In this document: one piece after another, positions 26,464 through 35,724 of the stretch
Numbering within the stretch: the first letter of the stretch is position 1
Layout of the letters: each line of letters begins with the position of its first letter
Source of the DNA: Bin80 sp965208025
Lineage (GTDB): Bacteria; Bacteroidota; Rhodothermia; Rhodothermales; Bin80
DNA: 64,000 nucleotides
Direction: 5' to 3'
NCBI GenBank assembly: GCA_965208025.1
Contig: OZ242302.1
Location: forward strand, 744,001 to 808,000
Notes under the pieces: model-generated
What the model saw: only the letters and a program-made list of their open reading frames with translations
What the model was told of the DNA's origin: nothing
The model's database searches: none
Program-made: the position numbers and the translations under genes

Positions 26464-27585
26464 GTGATACTAATCCTAAAATCTGATACGGATCAGGAGT
26501 CGCCAGAATACAAGCTTCTGCTACGATATCTTGACTCCCTCGTCAATATTACCTATCAAGTTCGTCACATTCAGGGGACGGGCCAACTTCTTACGGAGAT
26601 CTACCTCTTGGGAGATACTAAATCCCTCTCAAACCCATTTATGAAAAGCCTACCGTGTGTGGAACGCGTGGTTCGTGTTCAGGAAGCGTACCGAGTGCTC
26701 GGGCGACATGGCCAAGAAGATTTCCCGCATCAGTTTGAATACAAAGGGATTACATTTGATCAAAAGAGTCTTCACATCTTTGCAGGACTCTGCGCGGTAG
26801 ATACCCCCGAGCATGTCGAACTCATGCTACAGACGCTGAAAGAGCATGGATTAGTATGTACTCGCATGGGCGCCTATAAACCTCGGACTAGCCCGTATTC
26901 TTTTCAGGGGCATGGGAAAGAATGTCTTCCTTACGTCTTTGAGTTAGCAGGAAAGTATGACATCCGAGTTATCTCAATGGAAGTTACTCATGAGTCTCAT
27001 ATTGAAGAAATTACCGAAGCACTGGAATCAACAGGGCATCCCACTGGGGTGATACTCCAAATTGGGACACGGAATACCCAGAACTTCGAACTTCTCAAGT
27101 GTGCCGGTCGTCAAGATGACTATCCAGTCCTCATCAAAAGAGGATTTGGAATTACCTTGAATGAATCCTTGAACGCAGCCGAGTATTTAGCCAGCGAAGG
27201 GAATCGGCGCGTCATCTTTGCGCTTCGTGGAATGAAAACGAATCTGGGCGATCCTCATCGAAATTTTGTGGATTTCTCTCATGTACCTGTGGTTCACCGC
27301 TTAACCCGAATGCCTGTATGTATTGATCCGTCCCATTCGGTGGGTACTCGACACCGGAGTCCAGATGGATTAATGGATGTGATGCATGCCACCGCGCAGG
27401 GCATCATTGCTGGGGCAAATATGGTACTCGTAGACTTTCACCCAAAACCATCCAAGGCACTGGTAGACGGCCCACAGGCATTGCTACCCGACGAGTTGCC
27501 TATGTATCTTGAAGACATCCAGATTGCAAGAGATGCCTATCTAAAACGTGTGGAACTGGTTCAATCCAGGTTACAGGCTACATAA
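26464..27585 (+). CDS. 3-deoxy-7-phosphoheptulonate synthase (DAHP synthase, type I beta)
   Basis: The 373-residue protein begins at a GTG. Residues 1-90 form a regulatory ferredoxin-like domain (VERVVRVQEAYRVLGR), as in the Thermotoga-type enzyme. The TIM barrel follows: GAYKPRTSPYSFQGHG, QIGTRNTQNFELLK, LIKRGFGITL, CIDPSHSVGTRH and GIIAGANMVLVDFHPKP. It condenses PEP and erythrose 4-phosphate in the first step of the shikimate pathway. The usual GPC metal-site motif reads GLCAVD here: the Cys is kept but the Pro is lost. It lies 27 bases after nagB and overlaps the convergent pepF end by 25 bases. Confidence 0.92.
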   Translation: MILILKSDTDQESPEYKLLLRYLDSLVNITYQVRHIQGTGQLLTEIYLLGDTKSLSNPFMKSLPCVERVVRVQEAYRVLGRHGQEDFPHQFEYKGITFDQKSLHIFAGLCAVDTPEHVELMLQTLKEHGLVCTRMGAYKPRTSPYSFQGHGKECLPYVFELAGKYDIRVISMEVTHESHIEEITEALESTGHPTGVILQIGTRNTQNFELLKCAGRQDDYPVLIKRGFGITLNESLNAAEYLASEGNRRVIFALRGMKTNLGDPHRNFVDFSHVPVVHRLTRMPVCIDPSHSVGTRHRSPDGLMDVMHATAQGIIAGANMVLVDFHPKPSKALVDGPQALLPDELPMYLEDIQIARDAYLKRVELVQSRLQAT

Positions 27586-29390
27586 CTTGCTTCCGCCCGT
27601 TCGATCAGATCTTCAATTGCATTGAGTCCCTGTTGCCAGAATGAGGGATCCCGTAGGTTGACTCCCAAATGACTCACCAGAGTGTGGGGCCAATCTGAAC
27701 CACCCGCCCGCATCAGTTGAATATACTGCGCAGGAAATTCCTCTGGAGATTCCAGATAGCGTGCATAGAGAGCTAAAACCAGTAATTCGCCGAAAGCATA
27801 CGCATACACATAGCCCGGGGTATGAAGGAAATGTGGGATATAACTCCACCAATGCCGATACTGATCGGTGAGGATGACACTATTTCCGTACATTGCAGAC
27901 TGGGTTGAGATCCAGAACTCTGCAAATTTATCGGTTGACAATTCTCCCTGTTCACGCCTCGCCGTGTGGATTGCATCTTCAAACCGATTCATTGAGACCT
28001 GACGGAATACAGTCGCGATCGTGTCATCTATCTTACTGATCAATAGAGTCAGGATATTACGAGGATCAGATTCCTCAGATAATAGCCGCTGGAACGTAAG
28101 CATTTCTCCAAAGACAGATGCAGTCTCCGCAGTGGTTAATGGAGTTGATGCCTGTAAAAATCCTTGCTCTCCGGAGAGAAACTGATGAACCCCGTGTCCT
28201 AACTCATGCGCCAATGTTTGTACATCTCGAGCACGTCCAGTGTAATTGAGCAAAATGTAGGGGTGAACACTCGGTACAGCACCATGACTGAATGCCCCAC
28301 CCTGCTTCCCCTCTTGAACAGGAGCATCAATCCATTTTTCGTCAAAAAAGCGTGTGGCGATTTCGGCCAGAAGTGGATGAAATTCTTGATAGCTTGCTAA
28401 AACGATCTCCCGAGCTTCGTCCCACGAATAATGGGTGTCGCTCTCTCCGACGGGTGCATAGCGATCATAATCATAGAGAGGGCTGAACCCAAGTATCTTG
28501 CTCTTAATATCAAAAAAGCGTGCCACCAAATCATAGCGATTGACTACTGCATTGACCAATGCATCTGCGGTTTCATCTGCAATCTCATTACTTAGATTAC
28601 GGGATTTAAGCCAGTGAGGCAGCCCCCTCATTCGGTCACTTGATGCCTTGTCTGCAAGGAGTGTATTGAAAATGAAGGTGAGCGTATGTTCCTTTGAAAC
28701 AAGCCCCCGTGTAAAACTGTCAGCAGCCTCTTTACGAAGTTCACGATCACGAACATGTAACTTGGTGAGAAGATGTTCCTGAGAAAGTTGTTCACCACGG
28801 AGCACGAAGCGCATCCCACTCATTGTCTCAGTGAAATAACGCATCCAAGCACTTCGCCCCGTGACCAGCGTTTCGGCCAATATTTTCTCTTCAGGCTCAG
28901 ATAAAGTATAATCTTTCAGGAGCCGTTCACATTCAAGAAAATGACGATATCCTACAAGTTCATAACTATTTATCAAAGACCGGGCTTGATCTTTTTCCAC
29001 CTTCATCCACTCTAATCCAAAGAATATCAAGCTCTTGCTAATCTGCGTTGATAATTCGCGAGCATGTTGAAGAAGTGCTCCTCGCTCAGCATTATGCGTA
29101 GCAGTTGCCCAAGAGAGATACGCATAAGTCATTGCCTTTCCGACGCGCTCCTGAAGTAACTCAAATTCTGTGAGAGCTTGGTGAAGCTGGGAGGCGGATA
29201 AATCGGCGATCCGCCCTCTCCAAGATTGATTGAATTTTACTGCTTCCTCTACTACATCCGATAAATCCGCCCGCATAGCAGACTCATCAAGGTAAAGATG
29301 AGTTAGATCCCAGTGTATCCCCTCTGCGCCTGTTTTGCGTGTCTCCATAGCTTCTTGGAATTTGGTGCTTCGTAGAACCTTGACGCTCAT
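27561..29390 (-). CDS. pepF: M3-family oligoendopeptidase F
   Basis: About 609 residues from the ATG giving MSVKVLRS; a TTG 15 bases upstream is also in frame. The zinc motif HELGH appears in LAHELGHGVHQFLS, with the third ligand in TAETASVFGEMLTF. The N-terminal helical domain (THLYLDESAMRADL) and the C-terminal YAYAFGELLVLALYARY stretch are typical of PepF. The enzyme cleaves short peptides in the cytoplasm. No signal peptide is seen. Its 3' end overlaps the DAHP synthase gene in a convergent arrangement. Confidence 0.95.
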   Translation of the reverse strand: MSVKVLRSTKFQEAMETRKTGAEGIHWDLTHLYLDESAMRADLSDVVEEAVKFNQSWRGRIADLSASQLHQALTEFELLQERVGKAMTYAYLSWATATHNAERGALLQHARELSTQISKSLIFFGLEWMKVEKDQARSLINSYELVGYRHFLECERLLKDYTLSEPEEKILAETLVTGRSAWMRYFTETMSGMRFVLRGEQLSQEHLLTKLHVRDRELRKEAADSFTRGLVSKEHTLTFIFNTLLADKASSDRMRGLPHWLKSRNLSNEIADETADALVNAVVNRYDLVARFFDIKSKILGFSPLYDYDRYAPVGESDTHYSWDEAREIVLASYQEFHPLLAEIATRFFDEKWIDAPVQEGKQGGAFSHGAVPSVHPYILLNYTGRARDVQTLAHELGHGVHQFLSGEQGFLQASTPLTTAETASVFGEMLTFQRLLSEESDPRNILTLLISKIDDTIATVFRQVSMNRFEDAIHTARREQGELSTDKFAEFWISTQSAMYGNSVILTDQYRHWWSYIPHFLHTPGYVYAYAFGELLVLALYARYLESPEEFPAQYIQLMRAGGSDWPHTLVSHLGVNLRDPSFWQQGLNAIEDLIERAEASYVACNLD

Positions 29391-29427
29391 GAATTGTTGT
29401 ATCAAAGAGTCAGATTAACCAAATACT

Positions 29428-29760
29428 ATGTCCTATCAGACGATTGATTCAGTTGACGACTTTGCTACGATCCTCAGACAATCTGAAGATGAAGTTGTTG
29501 TGGTGTTTAAGCACAGTTCTACCTGTGATCTCTCAGCCACAGCGAAGCGTGAAATGCTAAATGTCAAGCTTCCTGTCTATGAACTGATTGTTCAGACCGC
29601 TCGCCCTTTATCCAACCATATTGAAGCGCACTTTGGGATTCGGCATGAGTCCCCTCAGGTTATTCTCATCTCCCAGGGAAATGCAATTTATAATGCGTCC
29701 CATCGGGATGTAACGGCGAAGAGTATTCATGCTACTGCTGAGACCGAGGGAGTTTCTTGA
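29428..29760 (+). CDS. ytxJ: YtxJ/DUF2847 bacillithiol-linked thioredoxin-like protein
   Basis: The 110-residue protein has the thioredoxin-fold layout of the YtxJ family: VVVVFKHSSTCDLSATAK with a single redox cysteine, then ETARPLSNHIEAHFGIRHESPQVILI-like strands with the cis-Pro segment ESPQVIL. Members are called monothiol bacilliredoxin-like because they occur in bacillithiol producers. It lies 37 bases from the divergent pepF start. Finding it here is an indirect sign that the host makes bacillithiol. The redox role is inferred from the family. Confidence 0.88.
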   Translation: MSYQTIDSVDDFATILRQSEDEVVVVFKHSSTCDLSATAKREMLNVKLPVYELIVQTARPLSNHIEAHFGIRHESPQVILISQGNAIYNASHRDVTAKSIHATAETEGVS

Positions 29761-30073
29761 GTCTTCCAAATTCTTGCACCATCATGCTTGGTTTGCAAGA
29801 ATCATGTATCATTAGCACCTGCCCTTATCGTTTTCTTTAAGAGAAAAGAGTATTTATGGACTTCAGAGAGATACCACATAAATCTGATTACGGACGAAAG
29901 TCCTAATTCAAAATTGACCGCCCTCAGGCTTAAATTGGATTGAGACACCTTATATTACTCTGATCACCTAAACCAAAATGAGAGCAATAGCCCTCAGATA
30001 TCATTGCTGACTCGCACTGCACGCTAGTTCTGAAATAGCCGATCATCCCATTGTCATAGATGTGAAAGATGAT
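29761..30073. other. Intergenic region, no gene seen
   Basis: Roughly 300 bases of AT-rich sequence between ytxJ and the AlbA_2 gene. No convincing hairpin terminator, RNA gene or coding frame is seen. It presumably holds the promoter of the AlbA_2 gene. Confidence 0.4.
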
Positions 30074-31558
30074 ATGACCGCCAACATTGATGTTCCCTCA
30101 TTAGTCAGACAGCTATGTTCCCTGCCTCAGGAAAAGGAATGGTTTGAATTTAAGTCAAGCGATGCCCAACCTGAGAAACTTGGTCAGAATATTAGTGCGA
30201 TTGCCAATTCCAACGTAATTGCGGAGAAATCCAATGGCTATATCATATGGGGAATTCAAGATGATGATCACCGAGTAATTGGAACAAAATTCAATCCTGA
30301 CTCAACCAAAGTAAAAAAAGATGATCTGAATCATTGGCTTTCTCATCGACTAAAACCATCTGTTGATTTTCGCTTCCTCAAAGATCAAGTAGATGGGAAG
30401 CCAGTTGTTGTGCTGGTCATTCCCGCCGCGGATCATCTACCTATAAGATTTGATCATGAGTCCTATATCCGTGTTGGATCTCATACTCGAAGGCTGAATG
30501 ACTTTCCCGATAAGGAAAAATTGCTCTGGCGATTATTGGATACCAGAATTTTTGAAACGGAAATTGCCATTGAGTCGGTGAATGGTCAAGGGGTTCTTCG
30601 CTACTTGGATTATGAATCCTATTTTGATCTGTCGAGAACCCCAATTCCCCCGAGTGAATCAGGTCAGTTACAGGCGCTTCAACGTGAAGGATTCATTCAT
30701 CAACGCGACGATGGGGCATGGAACATCCTGAATCTTGGATGTCTTGCATTTGCGAAAAATCTTGGAGATGCAAACTCATTACGTCGCAAACCCATCCGGA
30801 TCGTCAGATATGCTGGGCCGGGTAGATGGTCTCCAGGCGTGGAAGAAGAGCTAACGATGGGATATGCTTCGGGGTTCTCTGAAATAATGGATTGCGTAGA
30901 CAGGCTTGCGCCGATCAACGAGCGATTCAACGGAGGAATCAGAAAACAAGAACCGCTTTTCCCCCAAGCCCCTGTCCGAGAGTTGATTGCAAATGCACTG
31001 ATTCATCAAGACTTGACGGTGAGAGGTGCTGGTCCACTCGTTGAAATATTTGAAGATCGTATTGAGGTGCTCAATCCAGGTGTACCCCTGATTGATTCCA
31101 AATTTTTTGTCACTGATCCTCCGAGGTCACGGAACGAAGAACTATCCCGACTCCTTCGTAGATTTGGGATTTGTGAAGAGCGTGGAATCGGCTGGGACAA
31201 AATTGTCCATGAAGTTGAATTACATCACTTGCCTGCCCCTCGAATTGAAGTCATTAGTGACAGCACTCGTGTTACACTCTATGGGCCGAGACCTCTGGCT
31301 ACTATGAGTCCTGCAGATCGTATTGAGGCAATCTACCAACACGCGTGTCTTCTGTATGTCAGGGGGGCTCATGTAACGAATAGCACCGTACGAAAGAGGT
31401 TTGGTTTAGATCATAAGAATACATCTAAGGCTTCTCGTTTTTTGGCCGAGGCCCTAAATGCCAGAGCGATTGCACCAGTTGATCCTACCGCAGGCCGCAA
31501 ATTCATGAAGTATCTCCCCTACTGGGTGCAAGATTCCGGGATACGTAGTGGGATGTGA
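30074..31558 (+). CDS. AlbA_2-domain/GHKL-ATPase-like transcriptional regulator or RecG-like protein
   Basis: About 494 residues from the ATG giving MTANIDVPSL; a GTG 12 bases upstream is possible. Residues ~10-130 match the Schlafen/AlbA_2 putative nucleic-acid-binding domain (KEWFEFKSSDAQPEKLGQNI, ISAIANS, GYIIWGIQDDDHRVIGTKF). Residues ~270-400 have the ATPase-like C-terminal pattern of this family (PVRELIANALIHQDL, EIFEDRIEVLNPG, RNEELSRLLRRFGICEERG). The tail (TVRKRFGLDHKNTSKASRFL) looks like a winged helix. Such proteins are common in accessory islands and may regulate or act in defence. No partner is obvious, but an AT-rich repeat cluster follows directly. Confidence 0.82.
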   Translation: MTANIDVPSLVRQLCSLPQEKEWFEFKSSDAQPEKLGQNISAIANSNVIAEKSNGYIIWGIQDDDHRVIGTKFNPDSTKVKKDDLNHWLSHRLKPSVDFRFLKDQVDGKPVVVLVIPAADHLPIRFDHESYIRVGSHTRRLNDFPDKEKLLWRLLDTRIFETEIAIESVNGQGVLRYLDYESYFDLSRTPIPPSESGQLQALQREGFIHQRDDGAWNILNLGCLAFAKNLGDANSLRRKPIRIVRYAGPGRWSPGVEEELTMGYASGFSEIMDCVDRLAPINERFNGGIRKQEPLFPQAPVRELIANALIHQDLTVRGAGPLVEIFEDRIEVLNPGVPLIDSKFFVTDPPRSRNEELSRLLRRFGICEERGIGWDKIVHEVELHHLPAPRIEVISDSTRVTLYGPRPLATMSPADRIEAIYQHACLLYVRGAHVTNSTVRKRFGLDHKNTSKASRFLAEALNARAIAPVDPTAGRKFMKYLPYWVQDSGIRSGM

Positions 31559-31586
31559 TTCGTGAACTCAATCATCCGCACCAATC

Positions 31587-31975
31587 TTATTTGCTGGTCA
31601 TTTTCAAAAGCTACCAATTTAGATTGCAAATAAAACTTTTCTCTGCCGATAGATGTTCTAAAGAGCAGTTTTTTATTTGCTGGTCATTTTCAAAAACCAC
31701 CAATTTAGATTGCAAATAAAACTTTTCCCTGTCAGCAGAAAGAGAAAAAGAAACTATGTTTATATGGTAGACGTATAATAAATCCAAATTTTCAATCCCG
31801 TGTGTTTATTTTTCTCGTAAAAAAGCTTCAGATATTGATATTTTTTATTTGTCGGCTATTTGCAATAGATTCCACTATTGCTTACAACAAAGGGTTCTCT
31901 GACCAATCTGCCCCTCCTCGGTTTGTGATTTTTATTTGCTGGTCATTTGCAAAGACCAGCATTTGAGAGGTCAAG
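31587..31975. repeat. AT-rich direct repeats with internal inverted arms
   Basis: Two 61-base copies at 31587-31647 and 31673-31733 differ at only four positions and are 86 bases apart. Each contains TTATTTGC at its left and GCAAATAAA near its right, so each can form a stem with a ~30-base loop. Shorter, more divergent copies of the TTTATTTG(C)-GGTCATTTGCAA part occur at about 31844-31866 and 31931-31953. No coding frame is present. They could be a decayed MITE, binding sites for the adjacent AlbA_2-type regulator, or a structured leader. Confidence 0.8.
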
Positions 31976-31976
31976 T

Positions 31977-32318
31977 TCAGTCTCCTCTGCCCGGGTTTGG
32001 ACTAAAAAAATCCGCAAGCTTATTCGTTTTTTCAACAAAATTTTGGTGATCCGATGGTGGCTCCCTCATGCGGGTAATATTTGGCCAAACTTTAGCATAT
32101 TTGGTATTCAGTTCAAGCCATTTGCCGTCTGGGTCATCCTCGGCTTCCGGTTTGATTGCTTCAACTGGACACTCGGGTTCGCAAACCCCACAGTCAATGC
32201 ACTCATCTGGATGGATAACGAGCATATTTTCCCCCTCGTAGAAACAGTCAACAGGGCAAACTTCCACACAATCCATGTATTTGCAACGGATACATGGATC
32301 CATGACGATGTATGTCAT
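31977..32318 (-). CDS. fdxA: Seven-iron ferredoxin (3Fe-4S/4Fe-4S)
   Basis: The 113-residue protein has DPCIRCKYMDCVEVCPVDCF, in which the second cysteine position of the first cluster is replaced (CxxC followed by a DCVEVCP arrangement, as in 7Fe ferredoxins). The second motif CIDCGVCEPECPVEAI binds a 4Fe-4S cluster. The C-terminal extension (KWLELNTKYAKVWPNIT) is the FdxA type. It carries electrons in the cytoplasm; its partner is unknown. It lies between the repeat cluster and the damaged subtilase gene. Confidence 0.94.
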   Translation of the reverse strand: MTYIVMDPCIRCKYMDCVEVCPVDCFYEGENMLVIHPDECIDCGVCEPECPVEAIKPEAEDDPDGKWLELNTKYAKVWPNITRMREPPSDHQNFVEKTNKLADFFSPNPGRGD

Positions 32319-32372
32319 GATAAATCTTGATAGAAGGGAATATTGAATATGATCACAAGATAAGTCATTTAA

Positions 32373-34601
32373 TCAGTTTTCTGTGCTGGGGCGTATAAAT
32401 GATAAATTTATCATTTCTTCAAGTATGTCATATCGTACAGGAGTCTCCAATCTCAGAGTTACGGCCATAGCAAAGTGAATCTTCATATCTGGGTCAAGTC
32501 CAGATGCAGTTTGGCACTGAACCCTGATGGGTAGAGTTGCATCCTGTGAAAACTGAGATACTTTTTTTCGCTTGTGGACAAAACGCCGAGACCACACAGT
32601 TCCGCGTGAAATAAGATTCATGTTCGGAAAAGTTGATTTCATTCCAAGTCTCCATTCATTATCTCTCTCCTCATCTTTCTCCATAGTACCGTCAGCAGCA
32701 ACGGCCTCAAGTGCTGCTAAACGATATCGTGCGTGAGTTGGCTCAACAGGTGAAAACCATGCTAATGTTATTGCCATTGATCGCTCAACCTTGTCCTCTG
32801 ATAGAGATAAGGGTAATGGCATATGGAATACAACTCCTTCGTCCCTCTGAACATGACCAAGCCCCACAAGTGTCACTCCTCGTAACGGGGCCTCACTCAT
32901 CAATTCTTGATTCAAAAAGCCATAACCGAAATAACGTGCTACTTCTTCCTGAGCTTGACGGTAATGAGGTTGAAGTCTGGAGTACTCAGACTGATAAAAT
33001 GCTTTCGCCGAATCAGGCCAACTGGCGCTATTAACTGCTAAGGCTCTAGTAAGTAGCGCCAGATCAGTTCGAGATAGTTCATGTCCCTCGTAGGGACCTC
33101 CTTCTTCCGTCAGGGCAGCAGCAGTATTGACCAAGGACCGAGTGACAAGTGCAGTAGCATGACTGGTGCCTCTGGATCGTAAATATGAGAAACTTCCCTG
33201 TGTGATCCCAGCAACCATTAATCCTGTTTGATCATTCCTTGAAATTACACGTAACTTTAAAACATCACCTCCAGCCAAGGGTTGAACTTTGTGTTTTCCC
33301 CCAATTGCGATTAGATCTGGCTTTATGCATCTAAATGGACCAAGGCCGACTGCTGATGAAATTGCTGAAAAAAATTCTCCGTCCTGACTAATTTCAATTG
33401 TTCTGTCGGCTGTGTTATTCACCGACGGAACTGAGTCAAGAGATGCTGCACCAATCGTGAGAACATTTAGTGCTTCACTAGGAAACAATAGCGTGCGCTC
33501 GTGGCGATGAAGCCTCTGAGCAGTGCGCACAAGATTTTGTCTCTCCGAGATAGAAAAATCTTCAAAGTCAATTGAAGTCATATCACTGATCTCCAGGTCA
33601 TATAGAACGTTACCCGCAGACACAACGAAGAGCACTCCTGCTTTATATGACCACCAATCAAGTAATCGTGCCAGCGAACTAATTCGTCCAGAAAAATGAC
33701 CTCCACGCACCCCGATAGAAAAATTAATGACAAACACATCTGGTGCTAACGGGGCATCGCCCTCAAAAACACGCTGTAGAGCCACATGGACAAGATCAAT
33801 GAAGAGCCGGTCATCGGGAGATGTGGCACTCATATTGCTGCTGTCAATTAACAGTGGAATCGCTAAAACGCGACTATCAATAAGTGGCTGGCCGTCTGAA
33901 ATAAGATCTCCTCGCAAAATCAGGGAGGCCATTTCGGTTGCATGACGTCGTGTAGAAACAATTGACCGCCCGACCAAATCATGGATATCTTCAATTACGA
34001 TCCCGCCATCAAGAACTGGATGCTTGGCAATTGGTGTTCCATCCAAAAGGAGTGCACGAAACGTACTGTCCTCTTCAAAGCACTCAAGATTGCTAATATT
34101 ATCATCAATCGGAGGAGATTGTGAAGGCATAGCCTGAGCAATCGTTTGAGGTAATATGAACTGAATACCATCAAGTGTTGCGAGGCTGCCATGCGCAGAT
34201 GGCTCTCTGATCATTTCACGCACCTCCCTTGCGGAGAGGCTCACCAGCAAAGCCTCGTAGTGAAAGTTCGCCTCATGGATGCTACTATAATCAATTACTC
34301 TTCCACCCATCTCTTCAATCTTTACTTCTGTATTTCGTCTCCACTGTTCCGGTGAAGATTCACTTTCATTTGGCCAATGTTCCAGTTCAATTCGTACCTC
34401 GTCTTCATCATCAAATGGAAGACGGTCTTCTAATTCCTGTCTACTTTCAACGGTCAGCCGATCTTCCGCACTCCATGCACATAATTCAGCAAGCATTCCA
34501 AACAAGTTCCACCAAGGAGTGTAACCACGCTCGGCGGCGACTCCCTTTTCATATTTACGCCAGAGACGAAGGAGTTCTTGTAAGGTATCCAAAGTCGGCA
34601 T
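32373..34601 (-). CDS. S8 subtilisin-like protease, IetS-like (main part of a gene with an in-frame stop)
   Basis: The open frame of 742 residues keeps all subtilase catalytic positions: Asp187 (LLDGTPIAKHPVL), His220 (RRHATEMAS), Asn331 (VVSAGN) and Ser480 (RGTSHATA). There is no signal peptide, so it is cytoplasmic. The frame continues upstream, across one TGA, into a 111-residue piece that matches the usual N-terminus of this family. The gene therefore appears interrupted, unless translation re-starts at MPTLDTLQ. It follows an AAA+ ATPase gene, the arrangement of the ietAS antiphage/plasmid-incompatibility pair. Protease domain confident; ietAS identity inferred from arrangement and pattern. 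Confidence 0.8.
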   Translation of the reverse strand: MPTLDTLQELLRLWRKYEKGVAAERGYTPWWNLFGMLAELCAWSAEDRLTVESRQELEDRLPFDDEDEVRIELEHWPNESESSPEQWRRNTEVKIEEMGGRVIDYSSIHEANFHYEALLVSLSAREVREMIREPSAHGSLATLDGIQFILPQTIAQAMPSQSPPIDDNISNLECFEEDSTFRALLLDGTPIAKHPVLDGGIVIEDIHDLVGRSIVSTRRHATEMASLILRGDLISDGQPLIDSRVLAIPLLIDSSNMSATSPDDRLFIDLVHVALQRVFEGDAPLAPDVFVINFSIGVRGGHFSGRISSLARLLDWWSYKAGVLFVVSAGNVLYDLEISDMTSIDFEDFSISERQNLVRTAQRLHRHERTLLFPSEALNVLTIGAASLDSVPSVNNTADRTIEISQDGEFFSAISSAVGLGPFRCIKPDLIAIGGKHKVQPLAGGDVLKLRVISRNDQTGLMVAGITQGSFSYLRSRGTSHATALVTRSLVNTAAALTEEGGPYEGHELSRTDLALLTRALAVNSASWPDSAKAFYQSEYSRLQPHYRQAQEEVARYFGYGFLNQELMSEAPLRGVTLVGLGHVQRDEGVVFHMPLPLSLSEDKVERSMAITLAWFSPVEPTHARYRLAALEAVAADGTMEKDEERDNEWRLGMKSTFPNMNLISRGTVWSRRFVHKRKKVSQFSQDATLPIRVQCQTASGLDPDMKIHFAMAVTLRLETPVRYDILEEMINLSFIRPSTEN

Positions 34602-34646
34602 GGTAGCGTAAAGCGTAGGCTTTACTTTAATCCTGCTCTTCGGAAA

Positions 34647-34982
34647 TCAGATCATCTGGTAACCCACATAATCGTCTCCTAATTCATATTCCAAAAGAAC
34701 GCCAAGATTTACACGCTGGGCCGCGCGCGCAAAGTTGCTGATAGGGACCGCGGTAACGAAAACTATCGCTCGTTCTGGCGCAATTCCGAAGGGATCTCGC
34801 CGCAATTCAATCCTTGCATTTCGGCTCGACAAGGCCGCCTCAAGCCGATTGAATTGCGGACTAAACCGATTAGCCTGCTGGTCGTGGATAGCTCCCATGG
34901 GGCGAAGAATCCTTGCTGGTGGCCCGGTCAATCTTCTTACGGGCCGCGGGTTAGGAAGACACAGGATCGGACGATCTGCCAT
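34647..34982 (-). pseudogene. N-terminal piece of the IetS-like protease, cut off by a TGA
   Basis: The 111 residues (ADRPILCLPNPRPVRRL, later GIAPERAIVFVTAVPISNFA, ending GDDYVGYQMI) match the N-terminal domain typical of cytoplasmic S8 peptidases paired with AAA+ ATPases. After the TGA the same frame stays open for 15 codons up to the ATG of the protease piece (the text KVKPTLYATMP reads like a continuing strand). A frame-shifted reading over the gap (DLISEEQD) is equally natural, so two compensating indels are also possible. Its start overlaps the end of the ATPase gene by 32 bases. Confidence 0.7.
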
Positions 34983-35724
34983 TAGTTTGATGTAAACTCT
35001 GTTGATCCGGCATTTCGGATCTTGCCTTCACACGCTCGGTGACAATTTTTCGGAAGGAAATTCTACCCTGTGCCAGCGCATACCGTCGGTGTAGATCAAG
35101 AAAAAAATCCTCGGCATCCGAGAAACTTCGCGGAGCAACAATTGAATTCAGACGTTTTGCACTGTATCCTGACGTATCGTTGAACTCACTGAGACGATAA
35201 GCAAAATAGGAAATCATTTGCTCGTTGCTTGGATGATCCAGTTTGAGCTTGATTTCAAATCTACGCCATGTGGCCCGATCCAGCAATTCAGGGTGATTGG
35301 TTGCAGCGACTACCACACAATAGGATGGAAGGTCATCAAGCTGCAACAAAAGGGTCGTGACAACTCGCTTAATTTCTCCTGTCTCGTGAAGATCTCCTCG
35401 CTCCTTCCCGATCGCATCAAATTCATCAAAGAAGAGGACACACGGCTCGGTACGAACAAAATCAAAGAGTTTTCTGAGTCGTTTTGCTGTCTCTCCGAGA
35501 TAGCTTGTCACTACCGCATCATACCGAACGGTGAAGAGGGGAAGGGTAAGTTCCGATGAGAGGCTTTCGGCCAAAGATGTCTTACCATTTCCTGGTGGTC
35601 CGAAAAGCAGGATACGATGTCTAGGTTCTATGCCATGAGCACGGAGAACATCAGCACATCCCTGTTCTTCAACAAGTTTCAGACAAGCCTTACGAGTAGA
35701 CGGTTCCAGAAACAAGGTAGTCAT
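34951..35724 (-). CDS. AAA+ ATPase, IetA-like (frame-split from its N-terminal part)
   Basis: From the ATG giving MTTLFLEPSTRK the protein has a Walker A (LFGPPGNGKTSLAE), Walker B (VLFFDEFDAIGKERG), sensor ATNHPELLD and arginine finger ATWRRFEI. It is followed by the subtilase gene with a 32-base overlap. Related proteins in this family carry ~80 further N-terminal residues; here those lie in a different frame in the next upstream entry. The open frame itself extends upstream to a TTG at 35778 with the text REGSDGIQRRYVERP, which reads like the lost linker. The ATG overlaps the TGA of the upstream piece as ATGA, so translational re-initiation could still make the ATPase. Confidence 0.78.
   Translation of the reverse strand: MTTLFLEPSTRKACLKLVEEQGCADVLRAHGIEPRHRILLFGPPGNGKTSLAESLSSELTLPLFTVRYDAVVTSYLGETAKRLRKLFDFVRTEPCVLFFDEFDAIGKERGDLHETGEIKRVVTTLLLQLDDLPSYCVVVAATNHPELLDRATWRRFEIKLKLDHPSNEQMISYFAYRLSEFNDTSGYSAKRLNSIVAPRSFSDAEDFFLDLHRRYALAQGRISFRKIVTERVKARSEMPDQQSLHQTNGRSSDPVSS

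Noticed and set aside
31587..31733. Two repeats that could look like a CRISPR array
   Set aside because: Only two near-perfect copies, the repeat is 61 bases with a 25-base spacer, and no cas gene is in the window.
32373..34601. Reading the subtilase as a secreted protease
   Set aside because: Neither the protease piece nor its N-terminal fragment has a signal peptide, and the AAA+ ATPase partner is cytoplasmic.
34648..34650. TGA in the subtilase as a recoded (selenocysteine) or read-through codon
   Set aside because: The position is at a domain joint without catalytic need for Cys/Sec, and no SECIS-like hairpin is apparent. Pseudogenisation is simpler.
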